A stretch of DNA of 64,000 bases from assembly GCA_964035015.1 (NCBI GenBank), contig OZ035997.1, positions 16,439,967 to 16,503,966 on the forward strand, written 5' to 3'. Position 1 is the first letter of the stretch. Each line of letters begins with the position of its first letter. The translations under genes were made by a program, and so were the position numbers. Origin of the DNA: Corallium rubrum. Its lineage: Eukaryota; Cnidaria; Anthozoa; Scleralcyonacea; Coralliidae. Shown in pieces: positions 12,701-52,499 of the stretch. The notes below the pieces were generated by a model. The model was not told where the DNA came from and searched no databases. It saw only the letters and a program-made list of their open reading frames with translations.

Positions 12701-15700
12701 AAATAAACCTGATGATGGATTTTCCCGAAGATGACGATAGTCAGGTAATATATCAACTTTCATAAACACTTTATGAAACGAAAATTAAGTTTGTCTTATT
12801 TGAAAGTACTTTTGAAATGACAAAGTAACATCTTTTGCTGTTTTTTTTGTTTTCTTGCTCGTTTTTAAGATATTTCAGTTTGTTTGATATGTGAAACTAT
12901 GCATAATGACTTACTGGGAAAGATGATATATCTTTGCTATTATTAAACGGAATCAGTTGAAAATGTAAATTTTGTCCAGTCAAGCTCAGACCACGCTTGA
13001 TGAGCGCTGAGATAATTCCCATATACTATAGTGTGGAGATATAGTAGAGACTAGCATTGTCTCCTTTTTTATCTTGCCTAAATTATATTTAGCCACATCT
13101 AATATTTTTTCGTCAACCTTTTATTTTACAAGTTGCGTTTGTTCATGCGTCTGTTATAAATTCAAATCGTGTTTGCGAAAACATGATTTCGGGCTTCGTG
13201 TAAAAGCTGCACAAGTCGGTAAACAAGCCAACGCGAGGTGAAATCCAGCCCTCTTACTGTACGAAGGCTAGCCCTACCAAGGGGGGCTGGCCCTCCTCCA
13301 TATAAACACACCCTCAGAAAGTAATGAGGTTATTATACAATTATTGGATGAGGTTGAGCATGATATCAAGAATTATCAAGGCCGAGGTTTGTGTTATCTG
13401 CCGAAGCCGAAGCTGAGGCGGATAACACAAACAGAGGCCTTGATAATTCTTGATATCATGCGATAACCGAATTCAATAATTGTTTTATTATACAATTATA
13501 AATGTAGAAGCCTTTAGAAAGTCTTTTATAAAGTTAGGTAAAATAGTAAATATTCATACCGTCTTCAGATACAATTTCATCAACATCTTCGCTTTCAAAT
13601 ACAATTGTCTCTTTCAAACACTGCTTTAAACTTTAACAGCTGTATGTGTAAGCTCGCTTGTTTTTTCTTGGTGGTTTTAGCGTCAACAAAACGTGCCAAA
13701 TCCGCCGGAATAATCCGTCTGATCTTCACCACTGATACAATTTCATTATACTGGATAGAGCATCTATTGTTTCGCTTTCAAATACAATTGTCTCTTTCAA
13801 ACACTGCTTTAAATGATCGGGTTTTTAACGAAAACCAGCTATATTGCTGAATCATGTATCTGTCGTTATGGGAGAACTTAAAAGTGGCTGTATGAAAACC
13901 AAGTGGGTCCCACTTGAAATGGCCGCCACTAATTTATTCCGACTTCACAGCGAGCACCGGATGCTCTATCCAGTATAATGAGTCTATTATTTGAGATCAG
14001 TGATCTTCACTCCTAAGGACGGCCGCCATGTTTGTTTTGTTCAAACCGCTGGTCAGCGCGTCATAGGCAAGATATCAAGAATTATCTGTAGGTTGTTAGC
14101 CAATCACAATCGAGATTGTATCAGTATTGTATAATAATGTAGTTTGTTTGAAATCTAAAGAATCTGCAACCTCGTACCCAGGGCCATTTGTAGGGAACTG
14201 GGCCAAGATGGCGAATAAAACAAAATGGCGGGAACAAATGGCCCTGGTGGAGGCTAGCTCAAAATGCGCAGTATATTGCGCATTTTATTAACCAGAACTC
14301 AGTTCTTTACACAGTAATTATACCTAATAACACCTAATTATTGCATGGTTTAAAATATAATTTCCTGTGCCGTGTGCAGGAACAACCGACAAGGTCAAAA
14401 TACAATTTAAAAAAAACAAACAAACAAAATCAAACCGTCTGATTTACGCCATAAGCTCTTGACCAATTAGAGGCTGAGATAGCCTAGCCACCAGGGCCAT
14501 TTGTTCCCGCCATCTTGGCCCAGTTCCCTACAAATGGCCCTGGGTACGAGGTTGAAGAATCTGTTCTTTAAGGGTGTTCGGACGTATTTCGTTGCTAGGC
14601 AACCGGTTGCTAAGGACATTACTTGCGGTCGGAGAAACCTTTTCACAAAAACATATTTTTGTACTAATACACTATGCTTATACACTGCAAAAAGGTATAA
14701 AATGATAACAAAAAAAACGAAAAAAGGTGAGCAAGTTTGTGAGAAAAAGTACCAAAACAAAACAAAACAAAAACTATTCCTTTGCTGTACAATGTCGCTG
14801 GCGCAAAAAGCACTTGAAGAGTTGAAGAACTTCGGTACACAGACGGCGATAGATGGGAAAATAAACGAAGGACGTCGTCACGTCGAGATATTTGGATTGA
14901 ATGCCGGAATTTAGAAATCGGCAGAGCTAATGCATCATAAATCAAACATTCCGAAGACAGTGGACATCAACTTTTAACTTTGTATGTAGAACAAGACGAC
15001 TTTTCGAGTATTCTTGGCTTGGAACCACCGACCACTGAACTCGCAATTTAGCTTGACAAGCTCCGATCAGCAGCAGAGGGCTCGCGCCTGATTCTTTCAG
15101 GCTAGATTGAGTGGCATTGAGTCGCAAAAACATGAGCTCACAAGATTCCTATAATTTCTGCGAGTTTTATCGAATCGTTACTTTTCTTTCGTATGCACCT
15201 AGGGAAAACATGTCTCCCAAAAACTACGCATGGATTTTATGAATAAACCAAAAATGACAAAGATATTCTATTTTTTTGTTAAAAGTACCCACTAAGATTT
15301 GCTCAATTGAGAAACGCATGCGTACTTTTTTGCACATAACAATTCTGGTTCTAGTGAGACTTCTTTAGTTAGCAAAACTTTTAAGTTGGCGGAAATTGTA
15401 GGGTTTTTTTGTTATCTCAATGGCGTCACAATGACGTCATTTTCAAACGAAAGAACTTCATTCATATATACTACGTGCAGAATATCTAGCATTTCTAGCA
15501 TGGAGATCAAATTTGTAAAGCTCTAGAAAGTCTGTGGTCAAATCAAGTTTTCCCTAGCAACGGGTCAAAATAAATATGTCTGAACACCCTTAACACTAAC
15601 AAGAATATAAAAGAGAAACAACCAGAATAAAACATCCAAATTAGAAACCACTGAAGCACGGGTTAGATACAGTTAACGGCCATTGAGATTATAGTCTGTT

Positions 15701-18700
15701 TTGAGTGGGAAATGTTACTGAAGAAAGGGCCAAAGGTTCCTGACGAGTGGATTTTATTCATAGTTGCGTTTCAATTTTGGAATAATAGGAATATCTCAAG
15801 CGATATTATAGCAGTCGTGTAATTTGCAGTTTAGATTGTGGCCAGTAGTGTGGATATTGGTGATCATGTCCCGGTCTATGCAATCGCTAAAATCGATATT
15901 AATTGATACCAATCAATAACAATCGATATCAATTAATCGATTGATATTGACAATCGATGAAGGATTTTTTTATGACTATCAATTGGTATCGATTATCAAT
16001 AGCAATCGATGAACTAATTGTGATCGATTGGTATCAATTTCTATATCGATTGGTATCGACTGGTATTTGCAAAACTATTAAAAGGTTCAAAACAGAAACA
16101 TTAATTGCTAAACAAAGTTTAAAACGTGTAGAAATTTTTCGAATAGAATAGATAGCGTCAGATACTCATTCTTCTCTTGATTCCTTTTCTTTTCCCTTGC
16201 GTGTTTTATCACACCATGTTTGTTCACCGACTGTGAATTTGGAACAGTGCTGTCTTGGTTCGAGTCTTACCTGTCTGGAAGATCACAGCGTGTGTATGTT
16301 AATGGATCCGTTTCAAATAGGTTTTACCTTGATTCTGGTGTTCCGCGAGGATCATGTCTTGGTCCATTACTGTTTAACACCTATGTGAGTCAGATATTTG
16401 ACATTATCAATCGTCATCTTCCTGATGTACACTGCTACGCAGACGACTCACAGTTGTACTTATCATTTAGCCCTAAAAGTTTAGCCAATCAGGAGGCAGC
16501 AGTCAGCATTGGAATGCTGTATAGAGGATATCAAAGCCTGGATGTGCTCTGACATGCTTATGTTAAATGATGACAAAACTGAATTTATTATAATCGGGAC
16601 TCGGCAACAACTAAGTAAGGTTAAGATTGATCATATTACAGTTGGTGACTGTAAAATCACACCTGCTGAGTCAGTAAGGAATCTAGGTTCCTGGTTTGAT
16701 GAAAAATTCTCCATGGCAACCCATATTACTAAAATGTGTGGTGCGGCATTCTATCACCTTCACAACATTAAACGTATTAGAAAGTATCTGTCGCAGAATG
16801 CGGCAGAGACTTTGATTCATTCGTTTATTACTAGCAGGGTGGACTATTGTAATAGTTTATTGCATGGTGTACCTGCATATCAATTAGATAAGCTGCAAAG
16901 AGTGCAGAATGCTGCCGCTAGGTTGATTTTCATGGAGCATAAATTTTGTCATATTACCCCACTTCTTTCAAAATTACACTGGCTACCTGTTAGGTTTCGC
17001 ATTAAATTCAAAATTTTGCTAATTACTTTTAAGGCTATTCATGGGTTAGCCCCTTTGTATATTAAGGATTTAATTTCGATCAAATCGTCTGTTACCGGGA
17101 AATATATTCTTAGATCGAATAAGGAGCTATTGCTTAAGCGTCCTTTATGTAAGACCTATGCTACACTTGGGGACCGTGCCTTCATGATATCTGCTCCAAA
17201 GCTGTGGAACGCTCTCCCTGCAGACATTCGTAACGCAAAGACTGTTGACTGTTTTAAGAGGCTTCTTAAGTCTCATTTTTTTAGATTAGCTTACGATAAC
17301 TTCACTTAGCTTAGTTTTATATTCTTGTTATTATTAATATTATTTTATGTATTGTAATTGCTGTAAATAACTAAATGTATTATTTTATTGTACAATGTAA
17401 TGCGCATTCGATCATCTCGTCATGTAGAATGCGCAATATAAGTTATTAAATTATTATTATTATTATTATTTCTTTGACTCCAATCTATCGGTAATCTAAC
17501 CCATCCAAGGAGCACCACATGCATTATCGTGTCACAAAAAGAGTTTCCAATTATCACGTGTTGCAATTTGTATAGCGCCGAAGTGCCCAACTGTTAATAT
17601 AGGAGAAGCAACGCTGTATCTTTCAAAAAAGTTCTCCAATTGGTCTGTTTCTAATGATCTTTCTTTCTAACCTGTCCTTTGTGATCTTTTATGCCAATCT
17701 GAAGCGTTTTACTTTTCATGCAATTTGGCTTGCGTGTCGTACATGTAGCTAATTTTATAAATAATTGGACTACTTAAAGTGCTTATGTCATCCTCAGGGA
17801 CTTTACATAGTTATACTAATTGGAACATTCTGAGAAGACTTGTAATATATCTTCTCAGGCGAAAATTTCATCTTCATGGACGTTTTCGCTGTTAAAGTTG
17901 GCGATTTTGACGTTAGCCGCGGGAACAAAAAAACTGGGGTCTCGTGGCGGAAGTGACGTATAATGGGGAAGCGGGTTTCAGACCGAAACAGTGTTTATAT
18001 AGCGAACACGAGGCAAGCTGAATAATCTCTCCTTTTTTCGCCATATTACTGTTTGGATTCGCTTGAAAGTTCATCGAAATTTAGTTCACAATGTCCTCTA
18101 GCGCTACTGATCCAAATAACAGCCAGAATGACTCGGATACAAACTTTATTCCGGGATACGTCCTGGAGGTCGAAGACGATGCCTACATGTCTACCACTGA
18201 CACGATCACAAATGAGGATGAATGGTTTGTCCAACCGTATATCAAGAGGAGCCAACTGCTGATGCATAGTAGATCGAGAGGTATGAGCAAAGAAGACCCG
18301 AAGAAGATAGAATACAAAGGCTAGACAGATGTTGGAAAGTGTATTAGTGTAATATTTTAATGTCTATCAAATCGTTTATGTTTTGCGTCGAATTGTATTT
18401 ACATTATTTGTGTCATTTGTATATTGTCGATGGATTCACGGTTTCATACTCGCTATATTTTTTCCCAACATGTGTAAATGTGGAAATTGCAGTCCAAAAC
18501 TGCTTGTGAATGCGAAAGAATGTCGATGTTGCATTGGTTGCATGGAGATCGAAGCTTGCGTTGAAGCGGTTAACAGTGAACAAATGTAGCGTTCTGCGTA
18601 GGCAGTATTGAAACAACAATCGAAATATGGTAAGGTTAGATATACTGCCGAAACAGAGCACGCAGGAGTCTAACGTTTCGACCGAAGGCCCTTCGTCACG

Positions 18701-20328
18701 TTTCTCTCTGGAAGTTTCTCCGTTAGACTACTACGTTCTGTCTCGGCATGCAGTAATCTATAACCTTACTATATTTTGATTGTTGTTTCAACATAACCGC
18801 TTCAACGCAAGCTTCGATCTCCATGCAACATTGACATTCTTTCGCATTCGTTTTGTACTGCAATTTCCACATTTACGCATGTTGGGAAAAATATAGCGAA
18901 TATGAACCCATGAATCCATCGACAATATACAAATGACAAAAATAATGTAAATACAATTCGACGCAAAACATAAACGATTTGATAGACATTAAAATATCAC
19001 ACTAATACACTTTCCAACATCTGTCTAGCCTTTGTATTCTATCTTCTTCGGGTCTTCTTTGCTCATTATACCTCTCGATCTACTCTGCATCAGCAGTTGG
19101 CTCCTCTTGATATACGGTTGGACAAACCATTCATCCTCATTTGTGATCGTGTCAGTGGTAAACATGTAGGCATCGTCTTCGACCTCCAGGACGTATCCCG
19201 GAATAAAGTTTGTATCCGAGTCATTCTGGCTGTTATTTGGATCAGTAGCGCTAGAAGACATTGTGAACTATATTTCGATGAACTTTCGAGCGAATCCAAA
19301 CAGTAATACGGCGAAAAAAAGCAGAGATTACTTAGCTTGCCTCGTGTTCGCTACAGCGAAAAAGTCCATGAAGATGAAATTTTCGCCTGAGAAGATATAT
19401 TACAAATCTTCTCAGAATGTTCCAATTAGTATAACTATGTAAAGTCCCTGAGGATGATATAGGCACTTTAATAAGACTATGCACAGGAAGACCTTATAAT
19501 CTCTTTTTTCTTGAGCTTTATACAATTTAGTTAAAATCAATGGCAATCGATAGTTATCGATTGGAAAATTGATAGTCATTGATTGGCAAATCGATAATTA
19601 TTGATTTGGCAAACTGATGGATTTTGTGACTATTGATTGGTCATTGATTGGCAAATACCAATCGATATCAATTAGATAATTGTTATTGATTGATATCGAT
19701 TGGCTTTCCGATCATCGATTGCATAGGCTGGGTCATGTACATGAAAACATTTGAAAAGGAAGTGTTTACCAAAGAAAGGGGCCACTGGCACTGATCTGAC
19801 AGCTGGCAAGATCAACTTTCATGCCAAATTTATTCGTAATTGCGTTTCAGTCTCAGAATAAGGAATATTAAATCTCAAGCGATGTTAAAACAGTGAAATA
19901 ATAGTCACTGCACACAATAGTCACTGCACACAGGCTACATACTGTAGCTATAGGCAGTTCTGTCCTGAAATACAAGAGGTTGGTTTACTAAAGTTTTAAG
20001 CGAAGACCTTTGACCCTTCGTTAACAGAGAGGAATTTCGAAAGAAACGTATTATCATAATAGTCGTTTAAATAAATATCAAGTTTTCAACTCACTTTTTC
20101 ATATATCAGAGCAATCAGACTTTTTTGTAAAATGCTTTTATGTCGAATGCTCGTTAAATTAAATAAAACATTGTATTAGATACTGCAATGTTAAGTATTT
20201 GTGAGTTTACCACATAATTACATTTATTTACAGTGTTTCTTACTTGATATTAACACGAAAGCAGTCAAATCCTTGCTCTGGTATAGAGACGCTATTAAAG
20301 ACGCATCTTCGTCCGTGGATTCCTCGAA
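3687..20328 (-). CDS. Minus-strand gene, possibly CEP164-like (internal exons)
   Basis: On the minus strand, exons at 11222-11074, 10000-9881, 6237-6178, 4864-4802 and 3773-3687, probably preceded by 20328-20244, have GT-AG borders and compatible phases. They spell a Gly/Ser/Leu low-complexity segment ([14 protein letters not shown]...SLGRSLGD...LLGNLKP), then acidic stretches ([11 protein letters not shown]), then two short repeats beginning ESPR ([20 protein letters not shown]). CEP164, a centriole distal-appendage protein needed for ciliogenesis, has a comparable order in its N-terminal half: 'GSLAPLRG', acidic patch, 'LHLDIGALG'. This is recall of the family and not a search result, so the name is tentative. 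The 3' end lies beyond the left edge; the WW-domain 5' end is not seen. Confidence 0.42.
3905..4119 (-). mobile_element. tRNA-derived SINE
   Basis: On the minus strand it begins GGTGTTGGTGGCACAGTGG, an A-box-like start. A GGTTCAATTCC B box follows at the normal tRNA distance (4056-4066), then a body with iterated GGTTTCCTCC. This is a Pol III promoter architecture typical of SINEs. Confidence 0.75.
4250..4548. repeat. GTTT array in two blocks
   Basis: Two (GTTT)n blocks of about 150 and 120 bp are separated by a unit (CTGCTAACTAATCATCTCT) that also precedes the first block (4232-4252). This indicates duplication of array plus flank. Confidence 0.95.
4612..4700. mobile_element. Fragment of the foldback family at 24956-25725
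   Basis: About 60 bp nearly identical to the left end of that element (TTTTGTGGAAACACCACGTA, then TTGCTAAGCTTTCGGC), then unrelated sequence. Confidence 0.65.
4802..4864 (-). CDS. Minus-strand gene exon, ESPR repeat 2
   Basis: Acceptor tttttag, then [21 protein letters not shown]. The donor is ambiguous: GTAACC gives 21 codons (4802-4864) and GTTAGT gives 18 (4811-4864); both keep phase 0. The similarity of its start to the preceding exon suggests an ancient exon duplication. Confidence 0.45.
5551..5716. mobile_element. Palindromic MITE
   Basis: TIRs TAATAGCATGGTTTCGAGTG extend about 60 bp inward on both sides, with a small loop around GTCCAAAGGACG. Confidence 0.82.
6178..6237 (-). CDS. Minus-strand gene exon, ESPR repeat 1
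   Basis: Twenty codons between ttacag and [19 protein letters not shown] and following, ending LGYK. Phase 0. It lies outside the palindrome and is single copy here. Confidence 0.52.
6600..6818. repeat. GGTT / GCTC / GTTC tetranucleotide mosaic
   Basis: GGTT units, then CGCT, then a long CGTT array with short CGCT blocks. All three frames are open on the + strand, which is a by-product of the 4-bp period. Confidence 0.95.
7014..7970. mobile_element. TTAA-flanked TIR element (left-arm copy)
   Basis: Starts TTAA-GGGTGTTC and ends GAACACCC-TTAA; the inner flanks are also related (GTTGTTAGG against CCTAGCAACG). No transposase is seen, so it is nonautonomous. TTAA duplication is typical of piggyBac and Kolobok groups. 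The mirror copy is at about 14567-15593. Confidence 0.75.
7984..8371. mobile_element. Mutator-like MITE with 9-bp target duplication
   Basis: TIRs begin CAACCTCGTACCCAGGGCC and extend more than 40 bp. Flanked by CAGATTCTT at 7975-7983 and 8372-8380, a perfect 9-bp duplication as produced by Mutator-type transposases. No coding content. The mirror copy is at about 14165-14557. Confidence 0.82.
8404..9292. mobile_element. Dispersed TIR element, family R (copy 1), with inserted MITE
   Basis: Starts TTATACAATACTGATACAATC and ends CCAATAATTGTATAATA. Shares its body with copies at 22722-23262 and 33592-34170: an ATGGCnGCC start-like motif, a Lys-rich patch and a long stem near the right end. Here a MITE of about 350 bp (8539-8894) interrupts it. 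A translated trace (FVDxKTxKKxA...) recalls the N terminus of Crypton-type recombinases, but this is weak. Confidence 0.68.
8537..8895. mobile_element. MITE nested in family R copy 1
   Basis: TIRs of about 30 bp (CTGATCTCAAATAATAGACT at the left, reverse complement at the right). Absent from the same position in copies at 22722 and 33592, which shows an insertion. The right-arm counterpart (about 13730-14003) has a rearranged inner end. Confidence 0.75.
9881..10000 (-). CDS. Minus-strand gene exon, Ser/Asp-rich (left arm)
   Basis: Exactly 40 codons between tatttaag and GTAATA. Starts [16 protein letters not shown] and ends [14 protein letters not shown]. Phase 0 on both sides. The coding exon is well conserved between the two palindrome arms. 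Confidence 0.55.
10200..10690. mobile_element. CAGTGATGGAT-terminated element (left arm)
   Basis: Left end CAGTGATGGATTTATAGGGG and right end GGATCCATCACTG are inverted. The inside is GC-rich with a G/C hairpin at 10220-10280 and iterated CGCTCGCTCAG. No gene. The mirror copy is at 11940-12426. Confidence 0.6.
10805..11005. repeat. CAAA arrays in left arm
   Basis: (CAAA)n blocks at 10812-10856 and 10925-10996 inside the palindrome arm, mirrored as (GTTT)n at about 11630-11815. Confidence 0.92.
11074..11222 (-). CDS. Minus-strand gene exon, Gly/Ser/Leu-rich (left palindrome arm)
   Basis: 149 bp between CCTTAG and GTATGT on the minus strand. Encodes [20 protein letters not shown] and [22 protein letters not shown], ending in phase 0, which fits the next exon. 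The opposite strand is also open (a Pro-rich frame), but only the minus reading has splice borders and phase agreement. Its acceptor lacks a good polypyrimidine tract, unlike the copy in the right arm. Confidence 0.5.
11230..11394. other. Palindrome spacer
   Basis: About 165 bp without an inverted partner. Toward the right arm it is pyrimidine-rich and ends as a plausible splice acceptor. Toward the left arm it is not. Confidence 0.7.
11405..11553 (+). pseudogene. Inverted second copy of the Gly/Ser/Leu-rich exon
   Basis: Right-arm mirror of 11074-11222, with an intact 149-bp reading frame and GTATGT donor. It has a better acceptor than the left copy: a pyrimidine-rich run ending ccctgaatccttag. 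Exons c-e of the gene are not duplicated, so this copy cannot make the full product in this arrangement. Confidence 0.55.
11625..11820. repeat. GTTT arrays in right arm
   Basis: Mirror of the CAAA arrays in the left arm. Block lengths differ slightly between arms. Confidence 0.92.
11940..12426. mobile_element. CAGTGATGGAT-terminated element (right arm)
   Basis: Inverted copy of 10200-10690 with small differences: the GGG/CCC run lengths, and about 6-12 bp missing around 12110-12170. Confidence 0.6.
12625..12744 (+). pseudogene. Inverted second copy of the Ser/Asp-rich exon
   Basis: Right-arm mirror of 9881-10000: the 40-codon frame is intact, with tatttaag acceptor and GTAATA donor. It joins in phase to the copy at 11405-11553. 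The next exon of the gene lies beyond the palindrome end and is missing on this side. Confidence 0.58.
14165..14557. mobile_element. Mutator-like MITE, mirror copy
   Basis: Inverted counterpart of 7984-8371 in the right arm, with the same TIRs and the same flanking 9-mer (reverse complement). It was therefore copied with the arm and was not inserted independently. Confidence 0.8.
14567..15593. mobile_element. TTAA-flanked TIR element (right-arm copy)
   Basis: Mirror of 7014-7970 with several indels. Its outer TIR is the outer boundary of the palindrome. Confidence 0.72.
15868..16080. repeat. ATCGAT-rich degenerate array, left
   Basis: Short degenerate units of the ATCGATTGGTATC type. The outer edge reads CATGTCCCGGTCTATGCAATC, which is inverted at 19712-19740. 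Confidence 0.7.
16220..17471 (+). pseudogene. CR1/L2-type LINE reverse transcriptase, 5'-truncated and frameshifted
   Basis: The first frame (16220-16550) carries RT motifs: [22 protein letters not shown] (motif 4) and the catalytic YADDSQLY (motif 5). A frameshift near 16510 leads into the second frame (to 17309), with [24 protein letters not shown] and [14 protein letters not shown], the usual C terminus of CR1-clade elements. The 3' end is an (ATT)n tail (about 17448-17471), typical of CR1/L2 insertions. The endonuclease domain and 5' RT are missing. The strand of insertion equals that of FNDC3. Confidence 0.87.
18091..18588 (+). pseudogene. Two-part Cys-rich protein fragment, P2X7 C-terminus-like
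   Basis: An ATG frame of 77 codons ([16 protein letters not shown], acidic, then [12 protein letters not shown]) is followed 150 bp on by a second frame with [29 protein letters not shown], then a stop. The C-x-C-G-x-C ... E-C-x-C-C spacing resembles the zinc-binding intracellular domain of P2X7, which is widespread as an orphan domain in invertebrate genomes. Only the first half of that domain is present. An intron between the frames is possible (AG|GTATGA donor at 18280), but no clear acceptor is visible. The domain call is inference. Confidence 0.45.
19025..19261 (-). pseudogene. Second arm copy of the acidic 77-codon frame
   Basis: Inverted copy with a start codon and intact length, differing at a few residues. 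The Cys-rich part that should follow (about 18905-18790, minus strand) is degenerate and lacks several cysteines. Confidence 0.5.
19540..19742. repeat. ATCGAT-rich degenerate array, right
   Basis: Same short units as 15868-16080 in the opposite orientation, ending GCATAGGCTGGGTCATG. The two arrays bracket the LINE and the foldback. Confidence 0.68.
20244..20328 (-). CDS. Candidate upstream exon of the minus-strand gene
   Basis: The minus strand reads gtcaatttag, then 85 bp, then GTAAGA. The open frame gives [20 protein letters not shown] and about eight more residues. It leaves one base over, which is what the exon at 11222-11074 needs (ACA, Thr). Support is one exon with two good splice sites and a phase match across a 9-kb intron. 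A second open frame exists, so this is provisional. Confidence 0.38.
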
Positions 20329-20700
20329 CTAAATTGACAAAACTTCATCCCTGCTTTTGTAGTAGGTCGTAGAACTTCATTACGAATGACTGTAGAAAAA
20401 TTTGAGGGTTTGACTTGCTTCGCGTTCGAGATTAACTTGTTAGAAGTCAGCAGACTACTGTTTACTTATAATTTTTACACGGCAAATTCCCGCTATGACG
20501 TCACAAGGCCTATTCGGACCATGACTTTCTCCGGGCCATGACTTTTAAAACACGACTTTAAAGCGCTATATCTCTGGAGATACTTTTCTGTTGAGGACAT
20601 GCTATAGCTCATTTGAATCCTCTCGATAAGCCAAATTCATTAATCGAAAAAATATTTTTCACGTTATAGCACCTTAAACCCCGGTTTCTCGGAAACGCTC

Positions 20701-20714
20701 CCCCCCCCCCCCCC
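20701..20714. repeat. Poly-C run
   Basis: Fourteen or so C residues in the interval between the innermost exons of the two opposing genes. Such runs are a common place for assembly error. Confidence 0.85.
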
Positions 20715-20829
20715 GAACACTTGATCAACATGCAAAATCGTAATCTACACCCAAAATTACACAAAAAAAGTTGGTCTCGTAAATTCTCCGCTCGGGTGAC
20801 AATACTCCCCCTCCAGCCTCTGGACTACG

Positions 20830-21085
20830 TGTGGTTCTCTCACAACGCCAAACATGTTGAATTTTCAAGTGATTATGTTTGATAATAGCAAAGGTGTATA
20901 ACCTTCTCTGATAACTCATTATGCACATGTAACGTCAAGTTGTTTACTTTACATATCAAACAAATTGAAATATCTCAACAACGAAGCAAGGAAACGAAAA
21001 ACTGCAAAAGATGTTACACTCTATCATTTTAAGTGTTCTTGCAAGTCAGACAAACTTAATTTTCGTTTCATGTGCACTTTAAGTC
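20830..21085. mobile_element. Partial TTAA|AGTG family element
   Basis: About 250 bp similar to the right half of 38571-39042 (AAACTGAAATATCTC-like and AATTTTCGTTTCAT). It ends in CACTTTAAG. Confidence 0.6.
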
Positions 21086-21224
21086 TACACTCAGACATAA
21101 AGTAACAACTTACAGTATGTATCTGGCATATGAAAGAAATTAAAAGTCTTTACCTGTAGAGGGTTTAGTTAAACTTGCGGCTGCATGTTGATAAATATAG
21201 AAATCTTTCCTTACATTTCTGTAG

Positions 21225-52211
<30,987 letters not shown>

Positions 52212-52480
52212 GAACTTACCTCTACTTTAGATTTATTATCAACTCACTCAAAATTATGAATTACCAGTACTATGCACATACATCCAGTATAGGTCATATA
52301 ATATAAATGTTAGGATAAAAATAAGTTCCCTTGTATAGCATGACATATGAACTATAAATTATTCGTTAAATGTTCTTTGTAATTTAGCAAAAATATTTCT
52401 AAAATTTTATATTTCAACATGCTATGAGCATGCTATGAGCATGCTCTTCAAATTATTATAAATGCATGAAATCACGAAAG

Positions 52481-52486
52481 AATAAA
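52481..52486 (+). terminator. Poly(A) signal of the FNDC3-like gene
   Basis: AATAAA lies 270 bp after the FNDC3 stop codon, inside an AT-rich stretch. It is the first canonical hexamer downstream. The 3' UTR therefore probably spans about 52212-52505. Confidence 0.6.
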
Positions 52487-52499
52487 GTAAGCTTGAAAT

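Larger units (their letters stand above)
11395..15593. repeat. Right arm of the 4.2-kb palindrome
   Basis: Inverted copy of 7014-11229, separated from it by about 165 bp of non-homologous spacer. It ends exactly at TTAA 15590-15593; sequence beyond this point shares nothing with that beyond 7014. It differs from the left arm by an internal duplication: the string around 13586-13628 recurs at about 13770-13815. Confidence 0.93.
17778..19467. mobile_element. TTAA-flanked 1.7-kb foldback element
   Basis: Arms of about 0.9 and 0.75 kb meet at a loop of about 45 bp (18678-18722). The ends are TTAA-AGTGCTTATGTC and its inverse, with TTAA on both sides (17774-17777, 19468-19471). The right arm lacks about 110 bp present at 17895-18005. 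Each arm carries a copy of the 77-codon frame described separately. Confidence 0.8.
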
